Below, in pieces: positions 44,146 to 53,347 of a stretch of DNA of 55,752 bases. The position numbers and the translations under genes are program-made. The DNA lies in the NCBI GenBank assembly GCA_017461345.1, contig JAFTYP010000010.1, forward strand, positions 1-55,752, written 5' to 3'. The notes below the pieces were generated by a model. The model ran no database searches. It saw only the letters and a program-made list of their open reading frames with translations, and was not told the DNA's origin. The DNA comes from Bacteroidaceae bacterium (lineage in GTDB: Bacteria > Bacteroidota > Bacteroidia > Bacteroidales > Bacteroidaceae). Position 1 is the first letter of the stretch. Every line of letters starts with the position of its first letter.

Positions 44146-46784
44146 CCGTTTTGTATGTATATGCCTTGAGGCGATTTGTCGGAAATCATCTGTCCTGCAA
44201 GGTTGTAGGTGGCTTCCTTAATGTCTTTTGCAGATATGGAGGTTATTCCATCCTCGTCATTCCCGTTGACACGTTCAATGCGGAAGTGGTCCACCTTAAA
44301 CCATCCGGTCAGTTCGCTCGAACCGGCCATCGTGCCGTCGGGTTTCAGCCCACTGGTGCAAATGCCGAGTCGAAGACTCTCTCCTGCTTTGACTTCGACA
44401 ATCACTTCCATTTCCTCCAGTCGGAAAGGCGAACCGCCTGTGCCTTTGTGTCCTGCAAAGGTTGCTGTCACATCATTTGGCAGGTTGTCTCCGTAATCAC
44501 TTTCGCTGCCGAAGTATTGCACATGGTTGTTTGCAAATAGGCCACACGTGCCGAACTGCCCCGTCTGACACCAGAGCAGACAAGTTATGCGGTAGGTGCC
44601 CGGTGTGAGTTTTGTGGCGGGAACAGTCTGATAGAGTTGAAAGTCTTTAGGGAAGGGATGTGTGTTGAACCAGCAAACGTTTTCGCCGTAGTGGTTCAGG
44701 GCGTCGTGGTTGATGCCGTAACTGCTGCCGTTCAGTGTGCCGTTGGTGCTCCATCCGTAGGGTTTATATGTCTTTTTTTCGATGCCGCCATGGTTGACAG
44801 TGGTGGCGGATGCAAGTTCAAAGTCGGGATTGACGAGCAGTGAGTCTGTCAGGGTCTTCTTTTCCTTGCGAAGAGCATCGGGGAAGACGGTGACACGGAG
44901 TTTTGCTGCGCCGTAAGGCACGAGGTCGATATTTTTCTTTGCTCCGGAGAGCACGAGATATTCCGATGCCGGAAGTACGGGATTGTAGCGGTTCTTCTCT
45001 AATGTCCAGGTGATGGGGTGGACGGGGACACTTACGCTGAGTGGTGTTCCGTTGAGGTCGAACGGATAAGCCGTTGTGAGTTTTTCTTCGTCGATGTTGA
45101 GCGTCAGTGTCTTTGCATCTGTGTAGATGGCATAGTTGAACGGGCCGTTAGGTGTCATGCTCCAGCACTTGAAGCCGTCTCCTGGTTTTTTGCCGTTCAT
45201 GTTGCTGTAGGTGTTTGTGTCTTCGGTGACGGATGCGGGAACGGGATATGCCATGAGCAGCGGACCGCACTCAACGTATTTTCCCTGTCCGTTTGCTGCT
45301 TCTGCGACGGTTGGTGTCATGACGAGGGAGAGACGGAGTTCGTCGCCGTTACTCCAGTTGCGTTTCAGTGTGGCATATCCTGTTTCTCCTTTTTCGATGG
45401 AGAGGGGTTGTCCGTTGATTGTGACGCTATAGTTCTTGCACCAGCCTGGTATGCGGAAGACGAAGGGGAAGTGCTTGGTTTCTTGTGTGGTGAAGCGGAA
45501 GGTGATGTCGCCGCTGAAGGGGTAGTAGGTTTCTTCTGTGATTTTGCACTCGCTGCTATCGACGGTGAAACTGATTTCGCTGGGTGCGTACATGGCTGCG
45601 ACGATGGCTTCGTTTTCGCCTCGCATCCATAGTCGTGAGGCGAAGTTGGGCATCATGCGGTGCATGTTGCCGGCACAGCATTCTGTTTCGTGTGTGGGGC
45701 GGTATGCCATCCATGTGGAGCCGCGCTTGAAGGTGTTGTTGTCGGAGTTGCCTGTGCAGATGATTTGGTTGACGGAGGAGAAGTATTGTACGGCGTCGAA
45801 GTTGGCTGTGACGGCTCCGGGTGCGGCGTTGAAGATGGCGCGCTCTATGCGGTCGGCCCATTCGGCTTCGCCTGTGACGGTGAGGAAATAGCCGAGCGAC
45901 CATGTGTAGTCTGTGATGTCGCAGGTTTCGTGTGCGATGTCGATGTCTTGTCCCAGTGTGTATTCTGCGCTGCTGGGTACGCCGTCGGGCAACATGTGGT
46001 CGCGTTCCAACTTGCGTTCTGCGTTCATTGCGATGCGAAGGTATTCTTCGTTGCCTGTATAGGCGTAGAGCAGCAGGGGTACTTTTAGCATTTCGCTGTA
46101 TGTGACGCCGTGCAGATAGATGTATTCGTCGCTTCCGGCATCGGTGGCATCGAATTCGAATCCGCCGGTTTTGTAGGCTGTTTCTGCTTTTGTCAGCAGG
46201 GTTTTCGAGTCGGTTTCTCCGTAGAGCCAGAGCATTCCTTCGAGGTTGAGGATGTGCCGACGCCCGACGGTGAGGTCGGTATTCGTCATGGAGTTGTAGT
46301 TTCTGCGCAGTGCTGCTTTGAGGGATGCCGGGTTGTTGTGCACGTCGGAGTAGGCTTTCATGGCACGCCAGAAGACGGCTTGTGGCCAGAGGCTGCTGAT
46401 GACGGACGAGCCGAGGCGGCCGTTCGACTGTGGATGTGCCAGTGTGTACTTGATGCCTTGTTCGCCTTTGGCGATGAGTTCTTCGTCGTCGAGGAGGTAT
46501 CCGAGCCGGAGCAGTCCGTCGGTATAGTAGGCTGTTTGTTCGTAGCGCCACCAGTCTTCTCCGTAGTTGCCGTTGCGTGGTATCTCGCCTGCCCACAGAC
46601 AGGTGTTGTAGGGGTAGGAGAGTGCTTCGGGATGCCCGGTGAGTCCGCTCTTCTGTCGTTGCAGGAATTCCAGCAGCCAGCCTTTTGGTGTAATGTCTCC
46701 GATGAGGCCTTCCTGGAAGGCGAATTGTGCGTGACTGCAAAGGCAAACGATGAGTGCCGAGGCTATGATGTATGCTCTTTTCAT
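44127..46784 (-). CDS. Secreted GH127-like beta-L-arabinofuranosidase (DUF1680)
   Basis: About 885 aa from the ATG at 46784 (MKRAYIIASALIVCLCSHA, a signal peptide); the frame is open 57 bp upstream but that part crosses the promoter. The catalytic (alpha/alpha)6 barrel of the GH127/146 clan is visible: YPYNTCLWAGEIP, WWRYEQTAYYTDGLLRLGYL, HETCDITDYTWSLGYFLTV and THETECCAGNMHR, whose paired cysteines match the zinc site and Cys nucleophile of the family. A jelly-roll region follows (FVFRIPGWCKNYSVTINGQ). After about residue 660 comes a galactose-binding-like module (LVNPDFELAS to KVDHFRIERVNG) and a sorting-like tail. It is convergent with the DUF3472 gene. Confidence 0.88.
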   Translation of the reverse strand: MKRAYIIASALIVCLCSHAQFAFQEGLIGDITPKGWLLEFLQRQKSGLTGHPEALSYPYNTCLWAGEIPRNGNYGEDWWRYEQTAYYTDGLLRLGYLLDDEELIAKGEQGIKYTLAHPQSNGRLGSSVISSLWPQAVFWRAMKAYSDVHNNPASLKAALRRNYNSMTNTDLTVGRRHILNLEGMLWLYGETDSKTLLTKAETAYKTGGFEFDATDAGSDEYIYLHGVTYSEMLKVPLLLYAYTGNEEYLRIAMNAERKLERDHMLPDGVPSSAEYTLGQDIDIAHETCDITDYTWSLGYFLTVTGEAEWADRIERAIFNAAPGAVTANFDAVQYFSSVNQIICTGNSDNNTFKRGSTWMAYRPTHETECCAGNMHRMMPNFASRLWMRGENEAIVAAMYAPSEISFTVDSSECKITEETYYPFSGDITFRFTTQETKHFPFVFRIPGWCKNYSVTINGQPLSIEKGETGYATLKRNWSNGDELRLSLVMTPTVAEAANGQGKYVECGPLLMAYPVPASVTEDTNTYSNMNGKKPGDGFKCWSMTPNGPFNYAIYTDAKTLTLNIDEEKLTTAYPFDLNGTPLSVSVPVHPITWTLEKNRYNPVLPASEYLVLSGAKKNIDLVPYGAAKLRVTVFPDALRKEKKTLTDSLLVNPDFELASATTVNHGGIEKKTYKPYGWSTNGTLNGSSYGINHDALNHYGENVCWFNTHPFPKDFQLYQTVPATKLTPGTYRITCLLWCQTGQFGTCGLFANNHVQYFGSESDYGDNLPNDVTATFAGHKGTGGSPFRLEEMEVIVEVKAGESLRLGICTSGLKPDGTMAGSSELTGWFKVDHFRIERVNGNDEDGITSISAKDIKEATYNLAGQMISDKSPQGIYIQNGKKILR

Positions 46785-46811
46785 AATTCGTTGTGTGTGT
46801 TGTTTTGTTTG

Positions 46812-46842
46812 CAAAGTTACAAAAAAATACAACAACGGCAAC
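46812..46842 (-). promoter_or_regulatory. Promoter for the GH127-like gene
   Basis: On the minus strand, GTTG (46842-46839), a 19-bp spacer, then TAACTTTG (46819-46812). It lies 27 bp before the ATG at 46784 and excludes the longer upstream reading. Confidence 0.6.
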
Positions 46843-46897
46843 CTTTTGGGTTAAGAAAGTGGAGGAAACAAGTGCCATGAGCCTTGTTGCCGGAAAA

Positions 46898-46971
46898 GGT
46901 TAACCATTCTGCCCAAATAGGTTAAGCATTATTGTCGGAAAGGTTAACCATTCTGCCCGGAAAGGTTAACC
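46898..46971. repeat. Family A array, four units
   Basis: GGTTAACC at 46898, GGTTAAGC at 46920, GGTTAACC at 46942 and GGTTAACC at 46964, exactly 22 bp apart. It lies between two minus-strand genes, upstream of the GH127-like promoter and downstream of the addB-like gene. No end repeats seen. Confidence 0.9.
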
Positions 46972-47012
46972 TTTATTTTCAGCGGCCTGCGCCTGTTCTG
47001 TTTTGTCTGTTG

Positions 47013-49901
47013 TCAGGAGTTTTTCTTGCCGCATATCATGCCGAGTTTGCAGTACTTGCAGGAATTCTCGTTTCCTGTGCATACAAAGGGCTTTTCGGGG
47101 TCGAAAATCTCGGCCAGGGTGTTTTGCAGCCTTTCGCGGAACTCTTCGGAATGTTGTGTGGCAAAGTCGTAGATGTCTTGATTCTCAACCTTTAGCGATG
47201 GATCATACTTGGGGTCTGCCGCCTTGATGGGGTAGAAGAGTATGGGCTGAATGGGCATTGTTGTCTCCTTCTTCTGTGCTTCGGCCAGGGAATAGATGAA
47301 GAGTTGGCAATAGTATCTCATGATGGATTCGCTGGAACTCATGACGTGCTCCATCTTTACATTCTCTTTCGGTTTGAACGACCCCGTCTTGTAGTCGACG
47401 ATTCGCAGTCGGCCCCCCATCTCGTCTATGCGGTCCACTCGGCCGCCGACCTGGATTTTGATGTTTTCTTCGCTTCCCGATGGGTCGGTAATCTCAATCT
47501 CCAGGTATCTCTCAACCTCCGAACCGATAATGCGGAAAGGTGCATGGCGGGCGTCGTAGCGGATGAGTTCAAGAAGATAGCGCAGCAGAACGTCGTGGGC
47601 AATGAGTACTGTCCCCCGGTATTCGTTGGTGGCGGCAATCTTCTTTGCCTTCGGAAGCCGGCGCAGCAGTTCGGGCATACGGTCGTATTCGTCAAACGGA
47701 TTGAACCACGAGACATCGAAGGCAACGTGGAGTATGAGTTGGAGTTGACGCTGAATCATATCCCTCACGGCAAAGTTGCCTTCTCCTTTCTCCTCGCAAA
47801 GCATGTCGGCAGTGATGATGTCCGTGCCGAACTTCTTTTGCAACCAATCGTAGAAGAGTTCGGCAGAGTCGTGGAAGATGGTGCCGATGGTGTTGTTGGG
47901 GAGCCCTTCTTCCGGATTGTCTTCCTGGCGGATGCGCAGCACTTTGTCCAGATAGAACTGCATTGGGCAGGAGATGTAAGCGTTGATGGCCGACGGACTG
48001 AGCATGATGTGCTTGCCGTCGGGCATGTTCTGGTCGTAACGACGGCGCAGGCAGTCCATCACTTCCTTCGTCTTCTTAATCTCGATGGTAGGCGAAGACT
48101 TCGCCTCAGGTTCGCTCCGCAACCAAAGTGTCCGAATGGGAATGTCCGTCTCGGCAAGCATCTGTCGCAGGAAACGCGACATTTCGTGCTGAACACCCTC
48201 GGCACATCTCTCGTTGTAAACACAGGTCAGGTGCTTGCATCTTTGTGCAAGACGATAGAAGTAATAAGCATAAACGGCAATACGGTGACGCTGAGTGGTG
48301 AGGCCGAACGCATCGCGAAGACTTTCGGGGATTAGCGAATTGGCGTAAGAATTGCGTGGCAAGTTGCCTTCCTCAACAGAAAGCAACAGGAGATGCTCGA
48401 AGTCCAGTTGTCGCGTCTCCAGCATACCCATCAGTTGCAACCCTCGGTCCGGCTCACTGTGGAAGGGAATCTTCGTGCTCATCATCATCTGTCGCAACAG
48501 ACGACGAAGAGTGGCAGGCAAGATGCCGAGCAGTCTGTCTTCGTTCTCGATGAGGCTGCGCAGCATACAGAGCATACGGTCTGTGCGGAAAAGCGTCTCG
48601 CCGTAAAGTTGCTCGAAGATGTCTGGCTCCTCTATTTGAGCGTAGTGCAAGGCAATCTGCCGCAAGTGTCTGAGCAGATAGTCGAGCAGATGGGCGGTGT
48701 TGTCGCCATGATAGACAAAACAATCTTCTTCGTTTATGAGGTGGAAGAGCGGCTGACGGCGAATGGCCTGCACAATGGGATAGCGGAAACGGCCTTGCAG
48801 GGCATCGTAGCCTTCAATCTGCAATTTCAGCAAAGCCATTGTAATGCTGTAAACAGGAGTGTCGCTTACGGGGAAACCCATAGTGACGTTCACCTCTTTC
48901 GTCGAATCCGGCAAGGAATGTAGCACAGGCAACATCAGTGCCTCGTTGCATAGCACGATGGCATCGCCCCCCCATGTGCTTGTATATCGTGCCGCAGCAT
49001 TGTCGGTGGTGCAACTGATGAAGGTCACATCTTCGAGGTGGCGGAAGTTGTCGAAATGCTCGATTTCAGTTATCGCACAAGGGAAGTCGCGAAGGTTCTG
49101 CTTCATGAAGTGACCGGCTTCATGGTTCGTCTTCGGGTCGCAGTAGTAGATATCGTAGTCCCAATAGAAGCGTGCTTTGCCTTCACGTTGGATAAGGCTC
49201 ATCATGGCGTGCTCCACGTCGTTCAAGACATTGAAGCCGGCAAAGACAATGGCACGCTTGCCGTCCAGAAGTTTACGGACAAGACTTTCGTCGCTCTGCA
49301 TCTGTTCGCAGACATGACGGTAGAGTGCACCCTCCCAAAGTTTGCCTTCAGCGAAAAGACACTCGTGGAGTTTCGTGTATATCTCAAACATGTGGCTCCA
49401 TGTTTGCAGAAACTTTTCCTGAAGCCTTGTGCTGCTGTCCAGCGAGAAGCGTCCGAAGAATCGTTTCAGCGTCTCGCGTTGATGGTCATCAAGATAGTCG
49501 AGGTTCTTCAAACGTTCCTGGTCGGCAATGTTGGTGAAGATGGCTTGTGCGTTTGCCAGATGCATGTCGATGTCGTTGAAGTCTGCCATAAGCACTTCGC
49601 CCCAACTCCAGAATTCGTCGAGCGTCTCGGTGTAATCTTCTCCAAGCACTTCTTTCATGACAGCATACAACTGGCAAATGCACTCCAGAGGATCTGCAAT
49701 CCGGATGTGTGTAAGGCTTTGAAAGAGGTCGCTCATCATGCAATAGTGTGGAGCCCAAACCGGTTTCTCACTTTGCAGAGCAAGTTTGCGATTGAGGAAC
49801 ATGCCGGCTCGTTTGCCGGGAAAGACAACGGTAACGTCGCGCATATCGTTTGAGAAATGCGCCAGCATATCGGCTGCTATGAGATGGAGGAAACTCTTCA
49901 T
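47013..49901 (-). CDS. AddB-like nuclease with Fe-S cluster motif
   Basis: A 962-aa protein of the AddB type: a degenerate superfamily I helicase-like body (VTVVFPGKRAGMFLNRKLAL at the N-terminus lacks a true Walker A) and a C-terminal PD-(D/E)XK nuclease (GGRVDRIDEMGGRLRIVDYKTG). The four Fe-S cysteines typical of AddB and Cas4 are present: Cys645 in YISCPMQFYL and Cys948, Cys951 and Cys957 (CKYCKLGMIC). With the AddA-like protein encoded just upstream (3-bp gap) it should resect double-strand breaks for RecA-dependent repair and degrade foreign linear DNA. Confidence 0.88.
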   Translation of the reverse strand: MKSFLHLIAADMLAHFSNDMRDVTVVFPGKRAGMFLNRKLALQSEKPVWAPHYCMMSDLFQSLTHIRIADPLECICQLYAVMKEVLGEDYTETLDEFWSWGEVLMADFNDIDMHLANAQAIFTNIADQERLKNLDYLDDHQRETLKRFFGRFSLDSSTRLQEKFLQTWSHMFEIYTKLHECLFAEGKLWEGALYRHVCEQMQSDESLVRKLLDGKRAIVFAGFNVLNDVEHAMMSLIQREGKARFYWDYDIYYCDPKTNHEAGHFMKQNLRDFPCAITEIEHFDNFRHLEDVTFISCTTDNAAARYTSTWGGDAIVLCNEALMLPVLHSLPDSTKEVNVTMGFPVSDTPVYSITMALLKLQIEGYDALQGRFRYPIVQAIRRQPLFHLINEEDCFVYHGDNTAHLLDYLLRHLRQIALHYAQIEEPDIFEQLYGETLFRTDRMLCMLRSLIENEDRLLGILPATLRRLLRQMMMSTKIPFHSEPDRGLQLMGMLETRQLDFEHLLLLSVEEGNLPRNSYANSLIPESLRDAFGLTTQRHRIAVYAYYFYRLAQRCKHLTCVYNERCAEGVQHEMSRFLRQMLAETDIPIRTLWLRSEPEAKSSPTIEIKKTKEVMDCLRRRYDQNMPDGKHIMLSPSAINAYISCPMQFYLDKVLRIRQEDNPEEGLPNNTIGTIFHDSAELFYDWLQKKFGTDIITADMLCEEKGEGNFAVRDMIQRQLQLILHVAFDVSWFNPFDEYDRMPELLRRLPKAKKIAATNEYRGTVLIAHDVLLRYLLELIRYDARHAPFRIIGSEVERYLEIEITDPSGSEENIKIQVGGRVDRIDEMGGRLRIVDYKTGSFKPKENVKMEHVMSSSESIMRYYCQLFIYSLAEAQKKETTMPIQPILFYPIKAADPKYDPSLKVENQDIYDFATQHSEEFRERLQNTLAEIFDPEKPFVCTGNENSCKYCKLGMICGKKNS

Positions 49902-49904
49902 TCG

Positions 49905-52900
49905 TTATTTTACCTTTAATGGGCCTTTGCCCATGATGTACCAGATGTAGCCTTGCACATTGTGTGTCGGATACATCTGCTTCATGAGATTCATATAGTC
50001 TTTTACTTGGTCGTAGTAGCGACGGTTTGGGTGTCCGAACTTATAGTCGATGACGGTAATGTTGTTGCTGTTCATTACTACTCTGTCCGGGCGAAGCACG
50101 CAGGGCATGCCTTTGTCCTTATCGATGCTTGCGATGGCACATTCGTTATATACGGTGTTCTCGGACTGGAACCACGATGCGATGAGTGGATTTTGGAAAC
50201 TTTCTGCAATGCGCGACGTGATGGTTTCCCAGTCTTCGCCTTCACCGATAAGTCCTTCTGCTTTGGCTTGGCTGAGCACTTCTTCTATCTGGCAGACATC
50301 GTCGATGCGGCTGAGTACTTCGTGCATGCGTTTGCCCACTTCCCGTTGCGAGAGTTTGATGGCTGTTGTGTCTTCCTCGTCTTCTTCGTTCAACTGTTGC
50401 AGGTAGTCTTGTGCTTGCCCGGATTGCATGAAGTCGAGAACCGGATTCCTTGCAACGACAGCCACTTCTACAGCATCTTCTGTCTTGTGTTTCAGGCAGA
50501 GGCGGTTTTCTGTTTCTTTTTCTTCTTTCTTTGTTTCAACGAGTGGCTCACCGGTTTCGTAGGTGAAGTGTTCGTTGTCGGTGTCGTTTTTGTCGTTTCT
50601 TAATGTGAGGTATATGAGTTCGGATGCACTTCCGTTGCTTTTGCACTTCTGGAGTTCTTTTATTTCGCCCCAGATGTAGAGGTTTGCTTTTGGTCGGGTG
50701 AAGGCGACGTAGAGAGTGTTGAGTGCATCCACTCGCCGTTCCAGGTGCTCTTCCTCGTAGTCGGGTGCAAAGACGGTGGTCTTTACTGTCGATGAACAAG
50801 GAATGGGCAGTTTGCCGAGTTCATTGAAGGGTGCCTCGTTCGTTCCGCACCAAAGGACGTCGCCAAGTCTGTCGCTCTCTATCGGCCAATCGCTGAAGGG
50901 GAGGAAGACGGTGTGGAATTCAAGGCCTTTTGATTTGTGGATGGTGAGAATGCGTACACCTGCCACAGAGGATGCGGGAATGGAACTGCGATGCAGTTTC
51001 TCGTCCCAGTAGGTGAGGAAGGATTGTATGTCGGGTGTCTTTCCCGAGCGGAGATAGTTTTGCAGTTCGTCGAAGAAGGTGAGTATGTAGATGTCTTCGC
51101 CCGAGATGTTCGTCAGGGAGAAGATGTGCCAGAGTCTTTCTACCAGGAGATAGAGTGGCAGTTGCAGGAGTTCTTCCTGATGTGTGGCGAATGCTTCCGG
51201 CAAGACTTCTTTTGCCGTCATTGCGGCGATGTCTTGCAAGGTGGCGTCTTCTTTCTTCTGCACATCGCGGAGGTAGTGCAGCATCAGGTATTTCTCGGAT
51301 ATGCCATCGGTGTGTTGTTTGTCGATGAGCAGTCGCAGAGCGGCAATAATCATTTGTATGCCGACCGATGCTTCGAGCAGGAATGCTTCGTCGCTGACGA
51401 GACGGATGTCGGGGGCATACTGGTTGAAACTGTCAACCAGGAGTTGTCCTGTCAGGTTTGTCCGGACGAGAATGGCTATCCGGTCGAGGCTGAGTCCTTT
51501 GTCTTGCAAGGCTCTGATTTGCTCGGCCATGTCGAGGATGGTGTTTTGCAGATAGGTGTCTTTATCTTCCTTCTTGTAGAGTTTTGCTCTGACGTAGCCT
51601 TTCTTGTCGTTTTTCTTTGCTATCTGTTTTATGTCGGCATAGATGTCCTTCAGTTTGATGTCTGCATCCGGCTCGATGTCGTCGAGCAGTTTGGCAGCAG
51701 GAGGAAAGAAGTCGTTGTTGAAGTCGATGATGACTTGATGGCTGCGATAGTTGGTGTCCAATGGTTCTGGATGAATATGGAAGCGTTGCAGTTCTTTTTC
51801 TTCTTTTATGTTGTGGAGTATCTTCCAGTCGCCGCCACGCCATCGGTAGATGCTTTGTTTGATGTCGCCCACCAACAAGCCTTTTCCGCCCGAGGCCAGT
51901 TTCTCGAAAAGGAGTTTCTTGAAATTCTCCCATTGCATTCGGCTGGTGTCTTGAAACTCGTCTATCATCACGTGGTTGATGTAGGTGCCTATCTTCTCGA
52001 AGATGAATGGTGCATCGTTTCCCTCCACCATTTTGCCGAGCAGTGCTGGGGTTGAACTCAGGGTGAAGCGTCCGGCTTCGCCTTCTATTTCTCTAACTTT
52101 TTCGTTTATGTGTTCCAGCAGTCTCAGGGATACGAGTTTTTGCAAGGCCAGTATGGCGGAGAAGTATTCCTTTCTGCGTTCTTCGCATAGCGTAATCAGA
52201 CGGGAGAGAGCGTTCCGTATGTCGTCGGAGACAGGGTCTGTTTCTTTGCTCTTGCCGTTCTTGTTGTATAGTGCTTTGCTGCCATCGGCTTGCCCTCGAA
52301 TGGTGGCAGACGGTCCGTCGCATAGTGTCTTCTTGTCCATGGCTTTTGTCTTGCGGAGGAAACTCAAGACGTTTTTGCCGTTGGAGATTATGCCGAAGTC
52401 TTCTATCAGTGCCATCACTTCGTCTGCAGCCTTTTCGATGTCCTCTTGGGCGCATTTCCTGATGTTTTGCATTTGGCGTTTGAAGTCGCTCACTGCTTTG
52501 GTGTCGCTGATGCGTGCCAGTTCTTCTTCGCTACGCTGCTGATACTCTTCCTCGAAGATTGTGTAGGCAAGGTCTTTGAGTGGCGTCACGATGTCCCATT
52601 TGTCGCCACTGTCCAGTTGTTCGTGCACATAGTTCATCACCCATTGCTTCATGTCTGCCCTGCTGTCCATTGTTTCGATGAGGCTGTCCACTGCGTTGTT
52701 TATTATCTCGTCGTGCGAGAGTTCCACTTGCAGATTGGCGGCAAGTCCCAGTTCGCGTGCCATGTTGCGCAGTATGCTTTGGAAGAACGAGTCGATGGTC
52801 TCCACGCGGAAGTGGGAGTAGTCATGCAGGATGGCTGTAAGGACAAGCCCTGCCCTTTCTCTGACTTGTTGCTTTGTGATGGGTATATCTGCTTCTTTGA

Positions 52901-53144
52901 AGCGTTTGAGAATGGCATCCATGTAGTCGTCCGACTCCTTCAGACCCATCTTCAGTCCGTAGAGCGTTTCCAGAATACGCCCTTTCATTTCTGCCGTTGC
53001 CTTGTTGGTGAAGGTGACGGCAAGGATGTGTTCGAACTCTTTTTCTGCATGGGGGAGCAGAAGTCCCGTGATGTATTCCACGGCAAGAGTAAATGTCTTG
53101 CCCGAACCGGCCGAGGCCTTATAGATGCTGAGAGATTGTTCCAT
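49905..53144 (-). CDS. AddA-like UvrD-family helicase/nuclease
   Basis: A 1079-aa UvrD/Rep-type helicase from the ATG at 53144 (MEQSLSIYKASAGSGKTFTL). Walker A is ASAGSGKT (10-17); AVTFTNKATAEMK is motif Ia; MIDEFQDTS is motif II (DExQ); GDIKQSIYRWRGGD is motif III; LDTNYRS is motif IV; TIHKSKGLEF is motif V; LYVAFTRPKANLYIW is motif VI. The C-terminal nuclease shows LRPDRVVMNSNNITVIDYKF. The frame is open for another 148 codons upstream, but that stretch is a translation of a family B repeat and of intergenic DNA, so it is not real protein. Partner of the AddB-like protein. Confidence 0.92.
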   Translation of the reverse strand: MEQSLSIYKASAGSGKTFTLAVEYITGLLLPHAEKEFEHILAVTFTNKATAEMKGRILETLYGLKMGLKESDDYMDAILKRFKEADIPITKQQVRERAGLVLTAILHDYSHFRVETIDSFFQSILRNMARELGLAANLQVELSHDEIINNAVDSLIETMDSRADMKQWVMNYVHEQLDSGDKWDIVTPLKDLAYTIFEEEYQQRSEEELARISDTKAVSDFKRQMQNIRKCAQEDIEKAADEVMALIEDFGIISNGKNVLSFLRKTKAMDKKTLCDGPSATIRGQADGSKALYNKNGKSKETDPVSDDIRNALSRLITLCEERRKEYFSAILALQKLVSLRLLEHINEKVREIEGEAGRFTLSSTPALLGKMVEGNDAPFIFEKIGTYINHVMIDEFQDTSRMQWENFKKLLFEKLASGGKGLLVGDIKQSIYRWRGGDWKILHNIKEEKELQRFHIHPEPLDTNYRSHQVIIDFNNDFFPPAAKLLDDIEPDADIKLKDIYADIKQIAKKNDKKGYVRAKLYKKEDKDTYLQNTILDMAEQIRALQDKGLSLDRIAILVRTNLTGQLLVDSFNQYAPDIRLVSDEAFLLEASVGIQMIIAALRLLIDKQHTDGISEKYLMLHYLRDVQKKEDATLQDIAAMTAKEVLPEAFATHQEELLQLPLYLLVERLWHIFSLTNISGEDIYILTFFDELQNYLRSGKTPDIQSFLTYWDEKLHRSSIPASSVAGVRILTIHKSKGLEFHTVFLPFSDWPIESDRLGDVLWCGTNEAPFNELGKLPIPCSSTVKTTVFAPDYEEEHLERRVDALNTLYVAFTRPKANLYIWGEIKELQKCKSNGSASELIYLTLRNDKNDTDNEHFTYETGEPLVETKKEEKETENRLCLKHKTEDAVEVAVVARNPVLDFMQSGQAQDYLQQLNEEDEEDTTAIKLSQREVGKRMHEVLSRIDDVCQIEEVLSQAKAEGLIGEGEDWETITSRIAESFQNPLIASWFQSENTVYNECAIASIDKDKGMPCVLRPDRVVMNSNNITVIDYKFGHPNRRYYDQVKDYMNLMKQMYPTHNVQGYIWYIMGKGPLKVK

Positions 53145-53204
53145 GAAAACGCAGTTCTTTCTCGCAAAGATAGTAAAAGAATCCCGAAAAGACAACCCTC
53201 CAGA

Positions 53205-53270
53205 GAACTTTCTCAACTTCTGCAGAGAACTTTGCCGACTTCTGCAGAGAAGTTGCCCGACTTCTCGTGT
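53205..53270. repeat. Family B 22-bp array, three units
   Basis: Units starting at 53205, 53227 and 53249 (GAACTTTCTCAACTTCTGCAGA, broken here as GAACTTTCTCAAC + TTCTGCAGA; GAACTTTGCCGAC + TTCTGCAGA; GAAGTTGCCCGAC + TTCTCGTGT), exactly 22 bp apart, more diverged than the other two loci. The reverse complement carries the GAAGGACGCG leader (near 53310-53320) found at the others, so this copy is in the opposite orientation. It lies between the sigma-macro gene and addA. Confidence 0.85.
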
Positions 53271-53347
53271 GAAGTTTTTGGCCTTGTCAAAAACACTTCT
53301 CCATCCCCACGCGTCCTTCGGGGCAAGTGGACTGGAGGAGTGCGATT

